Below, in pieces: positions 26,978 through 36,475 of a stretch of DNA of 64,000 bases (within the stretch, counting starts at the first letter, position 1; each line of letters begins with the position of its first letter). Below the pieces are notes generated by a model. That model ran no database searches and was not told the origin of the DNA. It saw only the letters and a program-made list of their open reading frames with translations. Source of the DNA: an uncultured Verrucomicrobiales bacterium (GTDB lineage Bacteria > Verrucomicrobiota > Verrucomicrobiia > Verrucomicrobiales > Akkermansiaceae); the NCBI GenBank assembly GCA_937928545.1, contig CALGJQ010000042.1, forward strand, positions 1-64,000, read 5' to 3'. The position numbers and the translations under genes were made by a program.

Positions 26978-29900
26978 CTAAGGAGCGAGTTCAACCTTAA
27001 CTCGGATAAACTGGGTTACCTCGGCCAAGGAATCGGCATCGGTTTCCACGGAAACCATTTCAAGACATTCCTCAAGTGCATGAGGCGCAGTTCCAGTCTC
27101 TGACACTGTTAAGGTGCTCCAATCTTGCAAGTCTGGCGAAGCCTGAGCCTCGTAGAGCAAACCATGATTCCCTGAAATCAATCTTGGGAAGGTCATCACA
27201 AGCTTCGCCGAAGCACGGTCATAGCCCGCTTGAACTGGAGAAACAGAATCCCTCAAATAAGGATTTTTGCCAAAAGCATATTCCGCAAGACGCGTCAGTC
27301 CGTCACCGTCATCATCAGGAGCCCAATCAACAAGTGCTGGCCCGAAGTTCTCACGATGCCACGCCACCGCCGCGAGATGACTCTCGTTCATCATCGTGGA
27401 AATCTGAGCTCCCGAAAAAGCCGCAGGGAATAATCGTAAGCTATCGATTTCCCCCGCAAAATTATACCCAGCGGCATGATTTGAACCTCCCAATACCGCA
27501 GTGGTCATTGGCGCTGTCACTATCACACGAGAGCCTGAATTCGAGATCACTTCTTCCACCCCATCGACATAGAGCTTGGTTTCATTGACATCCATTGTGC
27601 CACTATTGTCGAAATCATCACAGACGGCCGCCACGTGATGCCACTGACCGTTATTCAGATTGGTCGTCCCAACGATAAATCCACCTTGGACCTCCAAGCG
27701 CAAAGGCTGACTCGTGGGACTTCCCGCGCTTCCATTGGTTCGAAAAGTAAACCTTTGACCATTCGCATTGACCCCGTATCCGAAGATCGTGGCATTCTCT
27801 TGAGCGTTGATCGTTTTCACCCAGGCCATAATCGTGCGCGGTGAATCACCACTGGGAAGATTCGAATCCAGGACCCCAGTCAAAGTCACTTGATCATCGA
27901 TCCCATCAAAGAAAAGAGCATTCCCATCAACTCCTACAACTCGCGCCGCATCGACATCAGCAAAGCCCGTCATCGTTCCAAGGAGGCTTCCTCCAGCTTC
28001 ATTGATTTCAGCCCCATGACATTCATCGAGTGGAATCCAGAGGTCAGCAGCCTGATAATTGACACTCACCGTGACGCTCGCTTGCACTAAAAATTGTCCA
28101 TCGGTTGCGGTGTATAAAAATTGATCCGTTCCGTAGAAACCAGACGTTGGGGTGTATCGAATTTGCGTCCCAACGATCACCGCAGTCCCATTGGCGGGAC
28201 TTCCTACCGAGGCGATCGACAAAGCGGCAGGTGAACCATCATCGGTATCGTTGGCTAAGACTGGGATATCTACCGAGCTTCCCGTGGTGCTTGCCTGATC
28301 ATCTTGAAGGACCGGCTCGGGGACTGGGGGAATTGCTCGAACAAAAGCGGATGATGGCACTGCTTCCTTGGCCAAGCCCGGACCGGACCACGAAAGATTG
28401 AGGAGATGATTCCCACTCACACCATGACGATAGTAAAGACGGAAAGGATGAGGCCCGGCTTCAAGATTGATCGAAGCTGAACGCTCCACGCCAGTATGAT
28501 TAAAGTCGTCGTCGATGAGATGGGCATCATGCAGAAAGAAATTCGCTCCCGAATCACTCTCGACAAAAAAGTTGTACGTTCCTGCAACTGGAACATCGAT
28601 CATACCCGAGAAGTAAAGGCCGACATTTTCATCACGTGACCTTTTGCTCAGATCGAGAAAAGTGACCATTTCTGAACTCACCTCAGTGAGATCTCGAAAC
28701 TCCGGAAGATAGGTCCAAATCCCTTCATACGAGGCCACCTCCAAGCCCGGCTCGGTCGATCCCAGAATCGCAGGGACATTCGCGCTATCATAAGGCCGTG
28801 AGACCGTTCCTGGCCGCCTCGATCTTAGCGCAATCTTCTTCATCTCGTCCTGCAATTCAGGCATCGCAGCCGCGAGATCCGTCCCCTGCCCAGGGTCAGT
28901 GACCGAGTTATAAATCCGAAAATCGGTATTGGCATTCGCGATCGAAGTCCGAATCCCCATGAAGTCGTCAATCCTGACGCACTGCATTTGTCCTCGGGAA
29001 GCTCCCTGATTATTCGGGAACTCGACCCAATTCGGTGTTGACCCTGAGTTGTTAAATTCAAAATAGAGATAGCCTTTCTCCCTCTGAGTTCCCGTCCCCG
29101 TAAGAGTAGGAACCAAAGAGACCCCATCACACCAAGACGGCGCCGGAACTTCCGCTAGATCGGCAAAGGTCGGCATCCAATCCCAAATCGAAGTCGGGTA
29201 GCTAATTTCATGAGGGGCATTTTCATCATTCGTTGTCCCCGCAATATTACCCGGCCAACGGACCACCGCTGGAACTCGAATCCCTCCCTCCAGCATGTCA
29301 CGCTTGATCCCTTCCAAATTCGCGAACGACTCAAAGTAGCGTGGGTTGTGCTGTTCATTATGAGGACCATTGTCAGAGGTGAAAACACAGAGCGTATTGT
29401 CATCGAGGTTAAGGTCTTTCAAAAGCTCAATGATGTCCGCGACCGAGTTGTCAATCCGGCGAATCATCCCTACGTGCTGTCTATTTTGAAGCGGCCAAGA
29501 GGCGTTATTATCCGGGTGATCAAAGCCATCGACCACACCTGTTCCCGTCGCCGTGCTTGCGTAACGAACATTCCCCGATCCATCGGTCGCAGTGGTCCAC
29601 TGCACGCCCCCATTGAGACCAAGGTTTGGAGGATAAGCCACCGATGGGCGTTGCATTTTGAAGTGAGGACTATCGTAAGCAAGATAGAGAAAAAAGGGCT
29701 GCCCGTCTCCGTCGTTCGCTTCTTCAATAATCGCCTTCTTAGCATAAGCCGTCCACGCATCGGTGGTGTAGAGATCGGAAGAAGCATCCTTCACCTGACG
29801 GTATCCATCGTAAATATGAGCCGTCTTATCTGTGCTCCCATTTCGAGGGAAATGCTCATGACCATCCCCATGAAAGAGGTAGCCAAAGAACTCATCCCAC

Positions 29901-31081
29901 CCCCGAGAAAGAGGATGTGCTCCTAAATTCTGTGAACCATTGCCGACTAAGCTTGTCGAACCTTCACCTCCCGCTAAGCCGTTCTTTCCCACATGAATGG
30001 TGCGATACCCCGCTCTCCTTAGGGTATCCGCCATCGAGTGATTGTTGACGAGTGCTCGGTCAAATTGCGAATCCCTCACATCGGCATGACCTTGGTGTCT
30101 TCCTTGCAGAAGCGAAGCTCGAGAGGGAGCACAAACAGGTGCCGAAATATAGTGATGAGTCAACTTCGCCCCCGTCGCTGCCATCGAATCAATTCCTGGC
30201 GTGTCGAATTTCTGCGTCCCAGTTTTAGCATCTTGCCAAAAACACCCGAGATCTCCGTAGCCGAGATCATCGACAAAAAAGAAAATGATATTTGGCCGCT
30301 CCAGCCCGTCACTATTATCGAGCGGGTTCAGCCCTTTCTCAACTTCAAGACCATCAGGCGTTCCATCACCATCGGTATCTCGAAGTAAGGGATTCGTGTT
30401 CAAGCTAGCTTCTTCAGCATTCGAGAGACCATCTTGATCATCATCACTGTCGGCAGAATTCTGGCTACCAAGCATCAACACCACTCCATTCGCACTCGTC
30501 GAAACAACGACATTTTGCCCCGCTCCCGAAGAAACCGCAGGCGCACCTGCCACCGTGAGCTTGCTCAGATGTTCGCTATTCACTTCGGCAACCGTTTCAT
30601 TCTTGAAAATGAGACTCCCCTGACTTGCGGCAGAAAAGTCGACCGTGACATTATCCAAGGGATCACCTCCATTGTGTAGCTCCACCGTTCCTCCATTGAG
30701 CGCGACCGCGCCATCTCTCAAAGAGGACACAATCAAGAGTCCCGAATTCATCGAAACATCAGCATTGAGAATCGCCGCCGACTGACCCACGTTCATCCGA
30801 AAGGTTCCAGCATTCACGGTGAGCGACCCTGAACCAAGATCAAGACTGGCCGAGCCCCCTCCCCCTCCTCCGGGAGTCCCTGAATTAACGATCAGATCAT
30901 GATTGACCGCCGTATTCGCGTTGATGACGGGAATGTTAGCTCCACTTCCATCGGCCGCCGCAGTCCAGTTCGCCTCTTGATAAATAGATGCTCCATCGCC
31001 ACCAGCCGTCCAATAGAAGGTCGCAGAGAACGAGTTGGCAAAAAGCGCAGCAAAAAGACTGAGAGTCGACAAAATCTTCAT
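26978..31081 (-). CDS. Giant multidomain secreted sulfatase
   Basis: About 1367 residues. The signal peptide MKILSTLSLFAALFANSFSA favours the ATG at 31081; a TTG seven codons upstream has AGGAG just before it. Order: an autotransporter-like beta N-terminus (about 20-215), calcium-binding TSP3-type repeats (DSDDDQDGLSNAEE, DTDGDGTPDGLE), a sulfatase domain (about 265-750), a PA14-like domain (about 800-915), a cadherin-like repeat (SGFYGTDQFLYTATDG), a LamG domain (about 1030-1240) and a short FPRLISG-type C-terminal domain. The sulfatase core has VDDLGYGDLG and VCAPSRASLLQGR, whose Cys (near residue 317) is converted to formylglycine. The accessory domains suggest binding to sulfated polysaccharide at the cell surface. 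No maturase gene is in the window. Confidence 0.88.
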   Translation of the reverse strand: MKILSTLSLFAALFANSFSATFYWTAGGDGASIYQEANWTAAADGSGANIPVINANTAVNHDLIVNSGTPGGGGGGSASLDLGSGSLTVNAGTFRMNVGQSAAILNADVSMNSGLLIVSSLRDGAVALNGGTVELHNGGDPLDNVTVDFSAASQGSLIFKNETVAEVNSEHLSKLTVAGAPAVSSGAGQNVVVSTSANGVVLMLGSQNSADSDDDQDGLSNAEEASLNTNPLLRDTDGDGTPDGLEVEKGLNPLDNSDGLERPNIIFFFVDDLGYGDLGCFWQDAKTGTQKFDTPGIDSMAATGAKLTHHYISAPVCAPSRASLLQGRHQGHADVRDSQFDRALVNNHSMADTLRRAGYRTIHVGKNGLAGGEGSTSLVGNGSQNLGAHPLSRGWDEFFGYLFHGDGHEHFPRNGSTDKTAHIYDGYRQVKDASSDLYTTDAWTAYAKKAIIEEANDGDGQPFFLYLAYDSPHFKMQRPSVAYPPNLGLNGGVQWTTATDGSGNVRYASTATGTGVVDGFDHPDNNASWPLQNRQHVGMIRRIDNSVADIIELLKDLNLDDNTLCVFTSDNGPHNEQHNPRYFESFANLEGIKRDMLEGGIRVPAVVRWPGNIAGTTNDENAPHEISYPTSIWDWMPTFADLAEVPAPSWCDGVSLVPTLTGTGTQREKGYLYFEFNNSGSTPNWVEFPNNQGASRGQMQCVRIDDFMGIRTSIANANTDFRIYNSVTDPGQGTDLAAAMPELQDEMKKIALRSRRPGTVSRPYDSANVPAILGSTEPGLEVASYEGIWTYLPEFRDLTEVSSEMVTFLDLSKRSRDENVGLYFSGMIDVPVAGTYNFFVESDSGANFFLHDAHLIDDDFNHTGVERSASINLEAGPHPFRLYYRHGVSGNHLLNLSWSGPGLAKEAVPSSAFVRAIPPVPEPVLQDDQASTTGSSVDIPVLANDTDDGSPAALSIASVGSPANGTAVIVGTQIRYTPTSGFYGTDQFLYTATDGQFLVQASVTVSVNYQAADLWIPLDECHGAEINEAGGSLLGTMTGFADVDAARVVGVDGNALFFDGIDDQVTLTGVLDSNLPSGDSPRTIMAWVKTINAQENATIFGYGVNANGQRFTFRTNGSAGSPTSQPLRLEVQGGFIVGTTNLNNGQWHHVAAVCDDFDNSGTMDVNETKLYVDGVEEVISNSGSRVIVTAPMTTAVLGGSNHAAGYNFAGEIDSLRLFPAAFSGAQISTMMNESHLAAVAWHRENFGPALVDWAPDDDGDGLTRLAEYAFGKNPYLRDSVSPVQAGYDRASAKLVMTFPRLISGNHGLLYEAQASPDLQDWSTLTVSETGTAPHALEECLEMVSVETDADSLAEVTQFIRVKVELAP

Positions 31082-31162
31082 GGAATTGAGGTCGTGGTGC
31101 AAACACTCCTAACACTCACGCCGCCGCCTTACCAAGGGCATTTTTATCGACAAGGCCTTCGC

Positions 31163-32608
31163 TTATCTCAAGTCGGCACTTCGCCCTTCCTCTTGATACC
31201 TTATTAGTAGCGCCTTGAGTTCCTTTACCACTTCAGGCTGCTCAGATTCAAGATTCCGCGTTTCACCAGGATCAGATTCCAGATCATAGAGCTGCATCAG
31301 GGGAAGCTTTGCATACGAGTCCTTTTCTCTCGGTTTCGGAGCACTCCAGCCACCCGAATGAGGGGCATCAATCAACTTCCACTTCCCCTTTCGGATCGCA
31401 AAAGTTCCATTAATCGAGTGATGCACCGTCGCTTCCCTTACCGGGCCTTCAGCGACCCCCAAAAGATTCGGCAACATACTGATGGAATCCTCGCCCGCAT
31501 CACTCGGGAGTTTCTTCTCAAGCACTTCCGCCATTGTCGCAAGCATGTCCGTCAGGCAAGTCGTGTCATCACAGCTTGATCCAGCTTTCACTTTTGCCGG
31601 CCAACGCACGAGAAAAGGAACGCGGTGTCCGCCTTCAAAAATGTCCGCCTTGTGACCACGATAGAGAAAACTCGGATCGTGCCCCTGCGCTTCCAATTCC
31701 TCAAAGTCAGCCTCTGGCGAACAGCCATTATCACTGGTGAAAATTAGGATCGTGTTCTTATCGACGCCCGCCTCTTTGAGTGCGTCCAGCACCTGCTTCA
31801 CCACATCATCCGTCATTGTTACGAAATCAGCATAGTCACTTTTCATCCCACTCTTCCCCTTAAACTCAGAAGTTGGAAGCACCGGCGTATGCGGCGACGG
31901 CAAGGCAAGATAGAGGAAAAATGGCTTCTCGGTCTTCGCCTGTTCCTTCACATAATTCACAGCTCGACGCGTCAGGTTTGGCAAAACATCTTCATGATCA
32001 AAGTCATCGGAAGTCGGACCTTCGCGCCACCATCCGTTTTTCGATTCCTTCTTCGTGACTCCCGTCGTCTTCGTCGGCACTGCGGTGGGCATGCCATTCT
32101 CAACCCAAACATACGGAGCCATGTCCAAGGAACCACAATGACCATAGGAATAAACAAAGCCCTTCTCCCTTGGGCCATTTTGAATCGGTTTCGTATAATC
32201 GACTTCCTTCCCCTTCTTCGCCCAATCCCAACCCAAATGCCACTTGCCAATAAAGGCTGTGTGATAGCCCTCATCCTTCAGAAAAGAAGCCACCGTCATC
32301 CGCCCCTTCTCGATCAAAAATGGAGAATAGCCACCCAGCACGCTCTTTTTTAAACGAGAGCGGAAGGCATATCGCCCTGTCAAAACTCCATAACGTGTCG
32401 GAGTGCAAACCGAGGAATTCGAATGCGCGTCCGTAAAAGACATCCCCTCTTTCCCCATCTGATCGGTTCCCGGCGTGGCAATCTTACAATCGGGATTACA
32501 GATCTTTAGATCACCAAAGCCGAGGTCATCGGCGAGGATATAAACGAGGTTCGGTTGTTCCGCCACAAGCGGAAGAATCGACAGAAAAACGAGAGAGAGA
32601 ATTTTCAT
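31163..32608 (-). CDS. Secreted sulfatase (formylglycine type, S1)
   Basis: About 481 residues from the ATG at 32608, which starts the signal peptide MKILSLVFLSILPLVAEQ; a GTG ten codons upstream is possible. Metal-site residues are in ILADDLGFGD, and the modified cysteine is in SSVCTPTRYGVLTGR (residue 68). IGKWHLGW, FTSDNGCSPE and GHRVPFLVRWP are typical S1 sulfatase segments. It lies between the Gfo/Idh/MocA oxidoreductase gene and the giant sulfatase gene on the same strand, in a likely polysaccharide-degradation group. The natural substrate cannot be told from sequence. Confidence 0.93.
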   Translation of the reverse strand: MKILSLVFLSILPLVAEQPNLVYILADDLGFGDLKICNPDCKIATPGTDQMGKEGMSFTDAHSNSSVCTPTRYGVLTGRYAFRSRLKKSVLGGYSPFLIEKGRMTVASFLKDEGYHTAFIGKWHLGWDWAKKGKEVDYTKPIQNGPREKGFVYSYGHCGSLDMAPYVWVENGMPTAVPTKTTGVTKKESKNGWWREGPTSDDFDHEDVLPNLTRRAVNYVKEQAKTEKPFFLYLALPSPHTPVLPTSEFKGKSGMKSDYADFVTMTDDVVKQVLDALKEAGVDKNTILIFTSDNGCSPEADFEELEAQGHDPSFLYRGHKADIFEGGHRVPFLVRWPAKVKAGSSCDDTTCLTDMLATMAEVLEKKLPSDAGEDSISMLPNLLGVAEGPVREATVHHSINGTFAIRKGKWKLIDAPHSGGWSAPKPREKDSYAKLPLMQLYDLESDPGETRNLESEQPEVVKELKALLIRYQEEGRSADLR

Positions 32609-32674
32609 GATGAGATTGGTGAGAAAAAAAGCGGACACCCCGCAAGAGGTGGCCGCTATGTAAGAAAGTTCTAA

Positions 32675-33961
32675 TTAGACGGGAAGCTTCCACTGATCGC
32701 GACAAGGCTGATCGATCAGGGAATTCGCTAGATCATTGTCAATGAACTGAATTTTCTTCGGATCGAACTTTAGATTCTGGTTCAAGCGATGCGCGATCTT
32801 TCCAAGGTTGATCAAGGTGCAAGAATGAAAACCATTCGCTTCATTGAGCGCGAACTTCTTTTTCTCACGAATCGCTTCATGGAAATCAGTCACTTGAGCT
32901 TCCGGCTCAGGAAGGGTTTTGATTTTCTCATCGAATCCTGCCACATCGGACTTGAAGCCTTTAAAGATCTTTCCCTCCGGCCCTTCGATAAAGGCGGCAT
33001 CCTTATCTTCATTCGCCCCATCGAGAACAATCTGAGTGCCATCAGCGTAGGTGTAAGTAATACGACGGAAGCTTCCAACCGCATCGGTGTCTTGAGGGTC
33101 TGAATCGATCTCGACCGATACCGGGAGTTCTTCATCTTTCCCAAGAATATACTGAACCGGATCCAGATAGTGCTGCCCCATATCCCCCAAGCCGCCACCA
33201 TCATAATCCCAATACCCCCGAAAGGTGCTATGAGTCCGATGCGAGTTGTAGGGACGATAAGGCGCTGGCCCGAGCCAGAAGTCGTAGTCGAAGTGCTTCG
33301 GCACCGCTTGCACGGGTAAATTCGTTTTCCCAGACCAATTAAACTTCCAGTTAAAACCCGTCACCCCAGACAAGGTCACCTTGAAAGGCCCCTTTCCAAT
33401 CAAACCACCATCCACCGCCTTCTTCACCTGACGCGCACTCACCCCGGAGCCGTAAAAATTCGATTTGTAGCGAAACCAAGTATTCAGGCGAAAGGCCACT
33501 CCAGCATCTTCCACCGCCTTCTTCATCGCCATGCCCTCGCCAATCGTGCGGGACATCGGCTTTTCACCCCAGACGGCTTTACCTGATTTAGCCGCAGCAA
33601 TCGCCATGTAAGCGTGCCAATGCGGAGGCGTACAGGTGTGGATAATATCGATGTCGTCTCGTGCGATAATTTCTCTGAAGTCGTGATAGCCCTTCACGTC
33701 CTCGGCCCCTTTGCTCTTCGCCTTCTTCATCTGGCCCTCGAGTCGTTGGGAATCGACGTCGCACAAGGCAAGAAGACGTCCGGGCATCGGAAGGTGCGCA
33801 TTACTAATTCCCCCACAGCCCAAAATCGCTCGGGTCAATTCATTGGATGGAGCCGTTTGCCCATTCAGGCCAAGCACGCGACTTGGAACGATGGAAACTG
33901 AAGCGAGTGCCGCGATGCCGCTGAGGGCCTTACGTCTGGAAATGTTGTCTGATGGATTCAC
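32675..33961 (-). CDS. Tat-exported Gfo/Idh/MocA family oxidoreductase
   Basis: 428 residues. The N-terminus has twin arginines (Arg9-Arg10 in SRRKALSGIAALASV) for Tat export of a folded, cofactor-loaded enzyme. The Rossmann part follows with CGGISNAHL, LALCDVDSQR, HTCTPPHWHAYMAIAAAKSG and the GFO signature lysine in WGEKPMSR. The C-terminal half has the bacterial-type extension seen in Planctomycetes/Verrucomicrobia (YWDYDGGGLGDMGQHYLDPV). It likely oxidises or rearranges sugars with bound NAD(P). The start is GTG at 33961; TTGACA at 33997-34002 (minus) may be its -35 element, with no good -10. It seems to be the first gene of the group leading to the two sulfatases. Confidence 0.9.
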   Translation of the reverse strand: MNPSDNISRRKALSGIAALASVSIVPSRVLGLNGQTAPSNELTRAILGCGGISNAHLPMPGRLLALCDVDSQRLEGQMKKAKSKGAEDVKGYHDFREIIARDDIDIIHTCTPPHWHAYMAIAAAKSGKAVWGEKPMSRTIGEGMAMKKAVEDAGVAFRLNTWFRYKSNFYGSGVSARQVKKAVDGGLIGKGPFKVTLSGVTGFNWKFNWSGKTNLPVQAVPKHFDYDFWLGPAPYRPYNSHRTHSTFRGYWDYDGGGLGDMGQHYLDPVQYILGKDEELPVSVEIDSDPQDTDAVGSFRRITYTYADGTQIVLDGANEDKDAAFIEGPEGKIFKGFKSDVAGFDEKIKTLPEPEAQVTDFHEAIREKKKFALNEANGFHSCTLINLGKIAHRLNQNLKFDPKKIQFIDNDLANSLIDQPCRDQWKLPV

Positions 33962-34155
33962 GATTGCATTTGCTTACGACAATTCGCTTCAAAATGTGTC
34001 AATTTAGCCCGGATATTTCATGAAGGCGAAAATTTTGGAAGGATGAGCGCCTGATTGAAATTGAGCGAGGCTGCCCCTTCTTGACACCCTCATTTCGTGC
34101 GACTTCGAAGTCCTTGCGCACACGTTCCCTCACCCCACCTCTTCACGAGAACTGC

Positions 34156-35052
34156 TTAAATCTCAATCGCCATCCCAGCCTCCGGCACGATCACTCGCTC
34201 TTCCAATCCCCGCTTCTTCGCTTCCTCCAGCAACCTCTGAATCGGCTCCTCCCTCGGTTCATTCCCCAAAGGAAAAGTCCCGTAATGCATTGGCACCATA
34301 AACTGAGCTCCCAAATCCTCAAAAGCCTGTAGCGCCTCTTCCGGATTCATATGCACATCCCGACCGCTCGGCGCGTCGTATGCTCCGATCGGCAACATCG
34401 CTAAGCAAATCTCCTCCTTCTCCCCGATCTCTTTAAAGCCCGGAAAATACGCACTGTCTCCACCGTGAAAAACCTTCCGATCACCCGACCCCACTAAAAA
34501 GCCACCGTAATCTCGATTCACATCCGCCCCATATCTCGCCCCCCAATGATGACTCGGCGTATGCACCACCCTCATCCCCTCAATCTCCCTCTCCTCCCAA
34601 ACCTTCATCTCCAAGACATTCGAAAATCCCAGCCGCTTCACCAAATTCCCACTTCCCTGCGGCACCACGATCCCCTCGTTCGCATGAATCGCCCGCAGCG
34701 ACTTCTTATGCAGATGATCAAAGTGCGCGTGCGAAACCAAAACCAAATCCAAGTCCGGCAAATTTTCCAACTCCAAGCCCGGCTCCATTTGCCGCTTCAC
34801 CGGACCATGGAAATTCGCCCAGTTCGGATCAAAGATCACCGCATGACTTCCGAACTGCACCAAAAAGGAAGCATGCCCAATCCAAGTCGCGCGGATCACC
34901 CCCTCGTCCGGCCGCGCCAAAATCGCCGCCTTTGTTTCCCCCTCTCTTTTCTTCAACAACTGAGGCAAAAGCCGATGACGCCAGAAGGTGTAATTCCTCC
35001 CCGGCCATCCCTTCTTCGGTTTCAATCCCGAATTCCTCTTCTTCTGCTCCAT
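34156..35052 (-). CDS. MBL-fold metallohydrolase, UlaG/NAPE-PLD-like
   Basis: 298 residues from the ATG at 35052, one base after the pyrF stop, with GGAG in the pyrF end as ribosome site. The beta-lactamase-fold metal motif HAHFDH spans His108 to His113, WIGHASFLVQFG (with His60) precedes it, and further ligand regions are GGDSAYF and MPMHYGTFPLG. The layout is that of the NAPE-hydrolysing phospholipase D-like/RomA branch, acting on phosphoester or lipid-like substrates, often poorly defined in bacteria. An open frame runs 41 codons upstream within pyrF but is unlikely to be used. Confidence 0.87.
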   Translation of the reverse strand: MEQKKRNSGLKPKKGWPGRNYTFWRHRLLPQLLKKREGETKAAILARPDEGVIRATWIGHASFLVQFGSHAVIFDPNWANFHGPVKRQMEPGLELENLPDLDLVLVSHAHFDHLHKKSLRAIHANEGIVVPQGSGNLVKRLGFSNVLEMKVWEEREIEGMRVVHTPSHHWGARYGADVNRDYGGFLVGSGDRKVFHGGDSAYFPGFKEIGEKEEICLAMLPIGAYDAPSGRDVHMNPEEALQAFEDLGAQFMVPMHYGTFPLGNEPREEPIQRLLEEAKKRGLEERVIVPEAGMAIEI

Positions 35053-35053
35053 C

Positions 35054-35833
35054 TTAAGAAAGACTCCGAGCGATCTCTTCCGCCCAATGTTTCGCCAAGC
35101 CCGCGTAGTTAGTATTCCCCTCGGCATAGGTGATTCCACGCGAAACATTGATGACACTCGCCGCCTCCCGACCACTCCCCTTCAGTGAATCCAGCGATCC
35201 CCCCTGCGCACCCAAACCCGGAATCAAAAGCGGCACGTCCGGCAAGTTCGCCAGCACATCCCCATCCGCATTTGTCAGCCCAACCACCAATCCCGCCGTC
35301 GTCTTCTTCCCCTCCGCTTTCGCTCGTGCACAAAGCTCACCCACTCGTTCAAAAACCGCCTTTCCTTCACAATCCCTCCTCTGAAAATCCGCACTCCCCG
35401 GATTCGAAGTCACTGCCAAAAGGTAAATACCCTTCCCCTCCCAATCCAAAAATGGCTCCAGCGTATCATAGCCCATGAACGGGCTCAGCGTAACCGCATC
35501 CACCCCCCAGTTCTCAAAATAACTCCGCGCATAATACTTCTGCGTCTCTCCAATATCACCCCGCTTTGCATCTAAGATCACTGGCACTTCTTTTGGCATC
35601 TCTCCCAGTAATTCATCTAAAATCTCCAGCCCCCGCAGCCCCATCGCCTCAAAATAAGCAATATTCGGCTTAAAGGCCGCCGCATACTCCGCCGTCTCCC
35701 CCACCACTCGACGTAAAAAATCCGGAATCCCTTCCACCCCACCCTCCGTCGAATCCGGCCGAGGATCCAAGCCCACACAAAGAGCAGATCCAGTCACTTC
35801 AAGGCGGGCATTCAAACGTTCAGCGTAGGTCAT
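35054..35833 (-). CDS. pyrF: Orotidine-5'-phosphate decarboxylase (type 2)
   Basis: 259 residues from ATG 35833. It catalyses the final step of UMP synthesis. The type-2 signature is present: LCVGLDPRPDS, FKPNIAYFEAMG, VILDAKRGDIGETQKYYA with the catalytic Lys/Asp set, and TLSPFMGYDTLEPFL. It lies between a DoxX/MauE-like gene and the MBL hydrolase gene on the same strand. Its leader holds two similar 10-bp near-palindromes (CTCTCCGGAG and CTCTCCAGAG on the plus strand, 35872 and 35888), the second inside a small hairpin at 35882-35902 whose role is unknown. Confidence 0.94.
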   Translation of the reverse strand: MTYAERLNARLEVTGSALCVGLDPRPDSTEGGVEGIPDFLRRVVGETAEYAAAFKPNIAYFEAMGLRGLEILDELLGEMPKEVPVILDAKRGDIGETQKYYARSYFENWGVDAVTLSPFMGYDTLEPFLDWEGKGIYLLAVTSNPGSADFQRRDCEGKAVFERVGELCARAKAEGKKTTAGLVVGLTNADGDVLANLPDVPLLIPGLGAQGGSLDSLKGSGREAASVINVSRGITYAEGNTNYAGLAKHWAEEIARSLS

Positions 35834-35906
35834 GCTCGAATCATATTCCGCCCCCCTCACGAATCAAGCCTCTCTCCGGAGGGACATCTCTCCAGAGTGT
35901 CCACCT

Positions 35907-36389
35907 TTACTCTTCTCCGATCATTTTTCGCCTCTCCCTCCACATCAGCCAAAAAATCACCCCAATCACCACCATCAATCCAAAATTCGAGGCAATCTTC
36001 ATCCCATAGTCCGTCGGAGTCTCCGACACCCCATGGCATCCACATTGCAAATCCGTAATCCCTCGATCCCAAGCCGACCATAAAGCCAAATTAAAAGACC
36101 CCAGCAAAGCTCCCAAAATCACCAAACCCGCCGACTTCCCAAATCCGCTCAAAACCGCCAAACCCGCAAAAATCTCAAACCACGGCAAAGAATAAGCCAC
36201 ATAAGCATCCATCGGAGCCTCAAAACTCGCTTCCAAATCCCCCGGCAAGCGTTCCTCCATCGGAAACTGAAAATTCCCCACCGATTCCGTAAATGCCCCT
36301 AAGTCAGGTAACTTCATCCCCCCACTCCAAATAAAAAAACCTCCCAAAGCGATCCGGAGAATCCATTCACAAACACGCGTTCCTGACAT
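35907..36389 (-). CDS. DoxX/MauE-like membrane protein
   Basis: 160 residues with four membrane helices. The first helix has LRIALGGFFIWSGGMKLPDL, the hallmark of the DoxX/MauE group. A Cys pair in DLQCGCHG matches the MauE subgroup, which is linked to disulfide chemistry in the periplasm. Function here is unknown; a partner thioredoxin-like gene is not adjacent. It may share a transcript with pyrF. Confidence 0.8.
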   Translation of the reverse strand: MSGTRVCEWILRIALGGFFIWSGGMKLPDLGAFTESVGNFQFPMEERLPGDLEASFEAPMDAYVAYSLPWFEIFAGLAVLSGFGKSAGLVILGALLGSFNLALWSAWDRGITDLQCGCHGVSETPTDYGMKIASNFGLMVVIGVIFWLMWRERRKMIGEE

Positions 36390-36475
36390 CGCCCGTAAAC
36401 TAGCACATTCCTCCCTCGTCCTCGGTTCTAAAAATGCTCCCTTTTCTTTTTCAGAGGACTCGGTAACTTTTTACC

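Noticed and set aside
34156..35175. Longer MBL protein starting inside pyrF
   Set aside because: The additional 41 residues are basic antisense-free read-through of the pyrF end in another frame. The ATG at 35052, one base after the pyrF stop with GGAG upstream, is the better start.
35882..35902. Riboswitch or attenuator before pyrF
   Set aside because: The hairpin is small, with a two-base apex and a bulge. No T-run follows and no known pyrimidine-responsive motif is visible.
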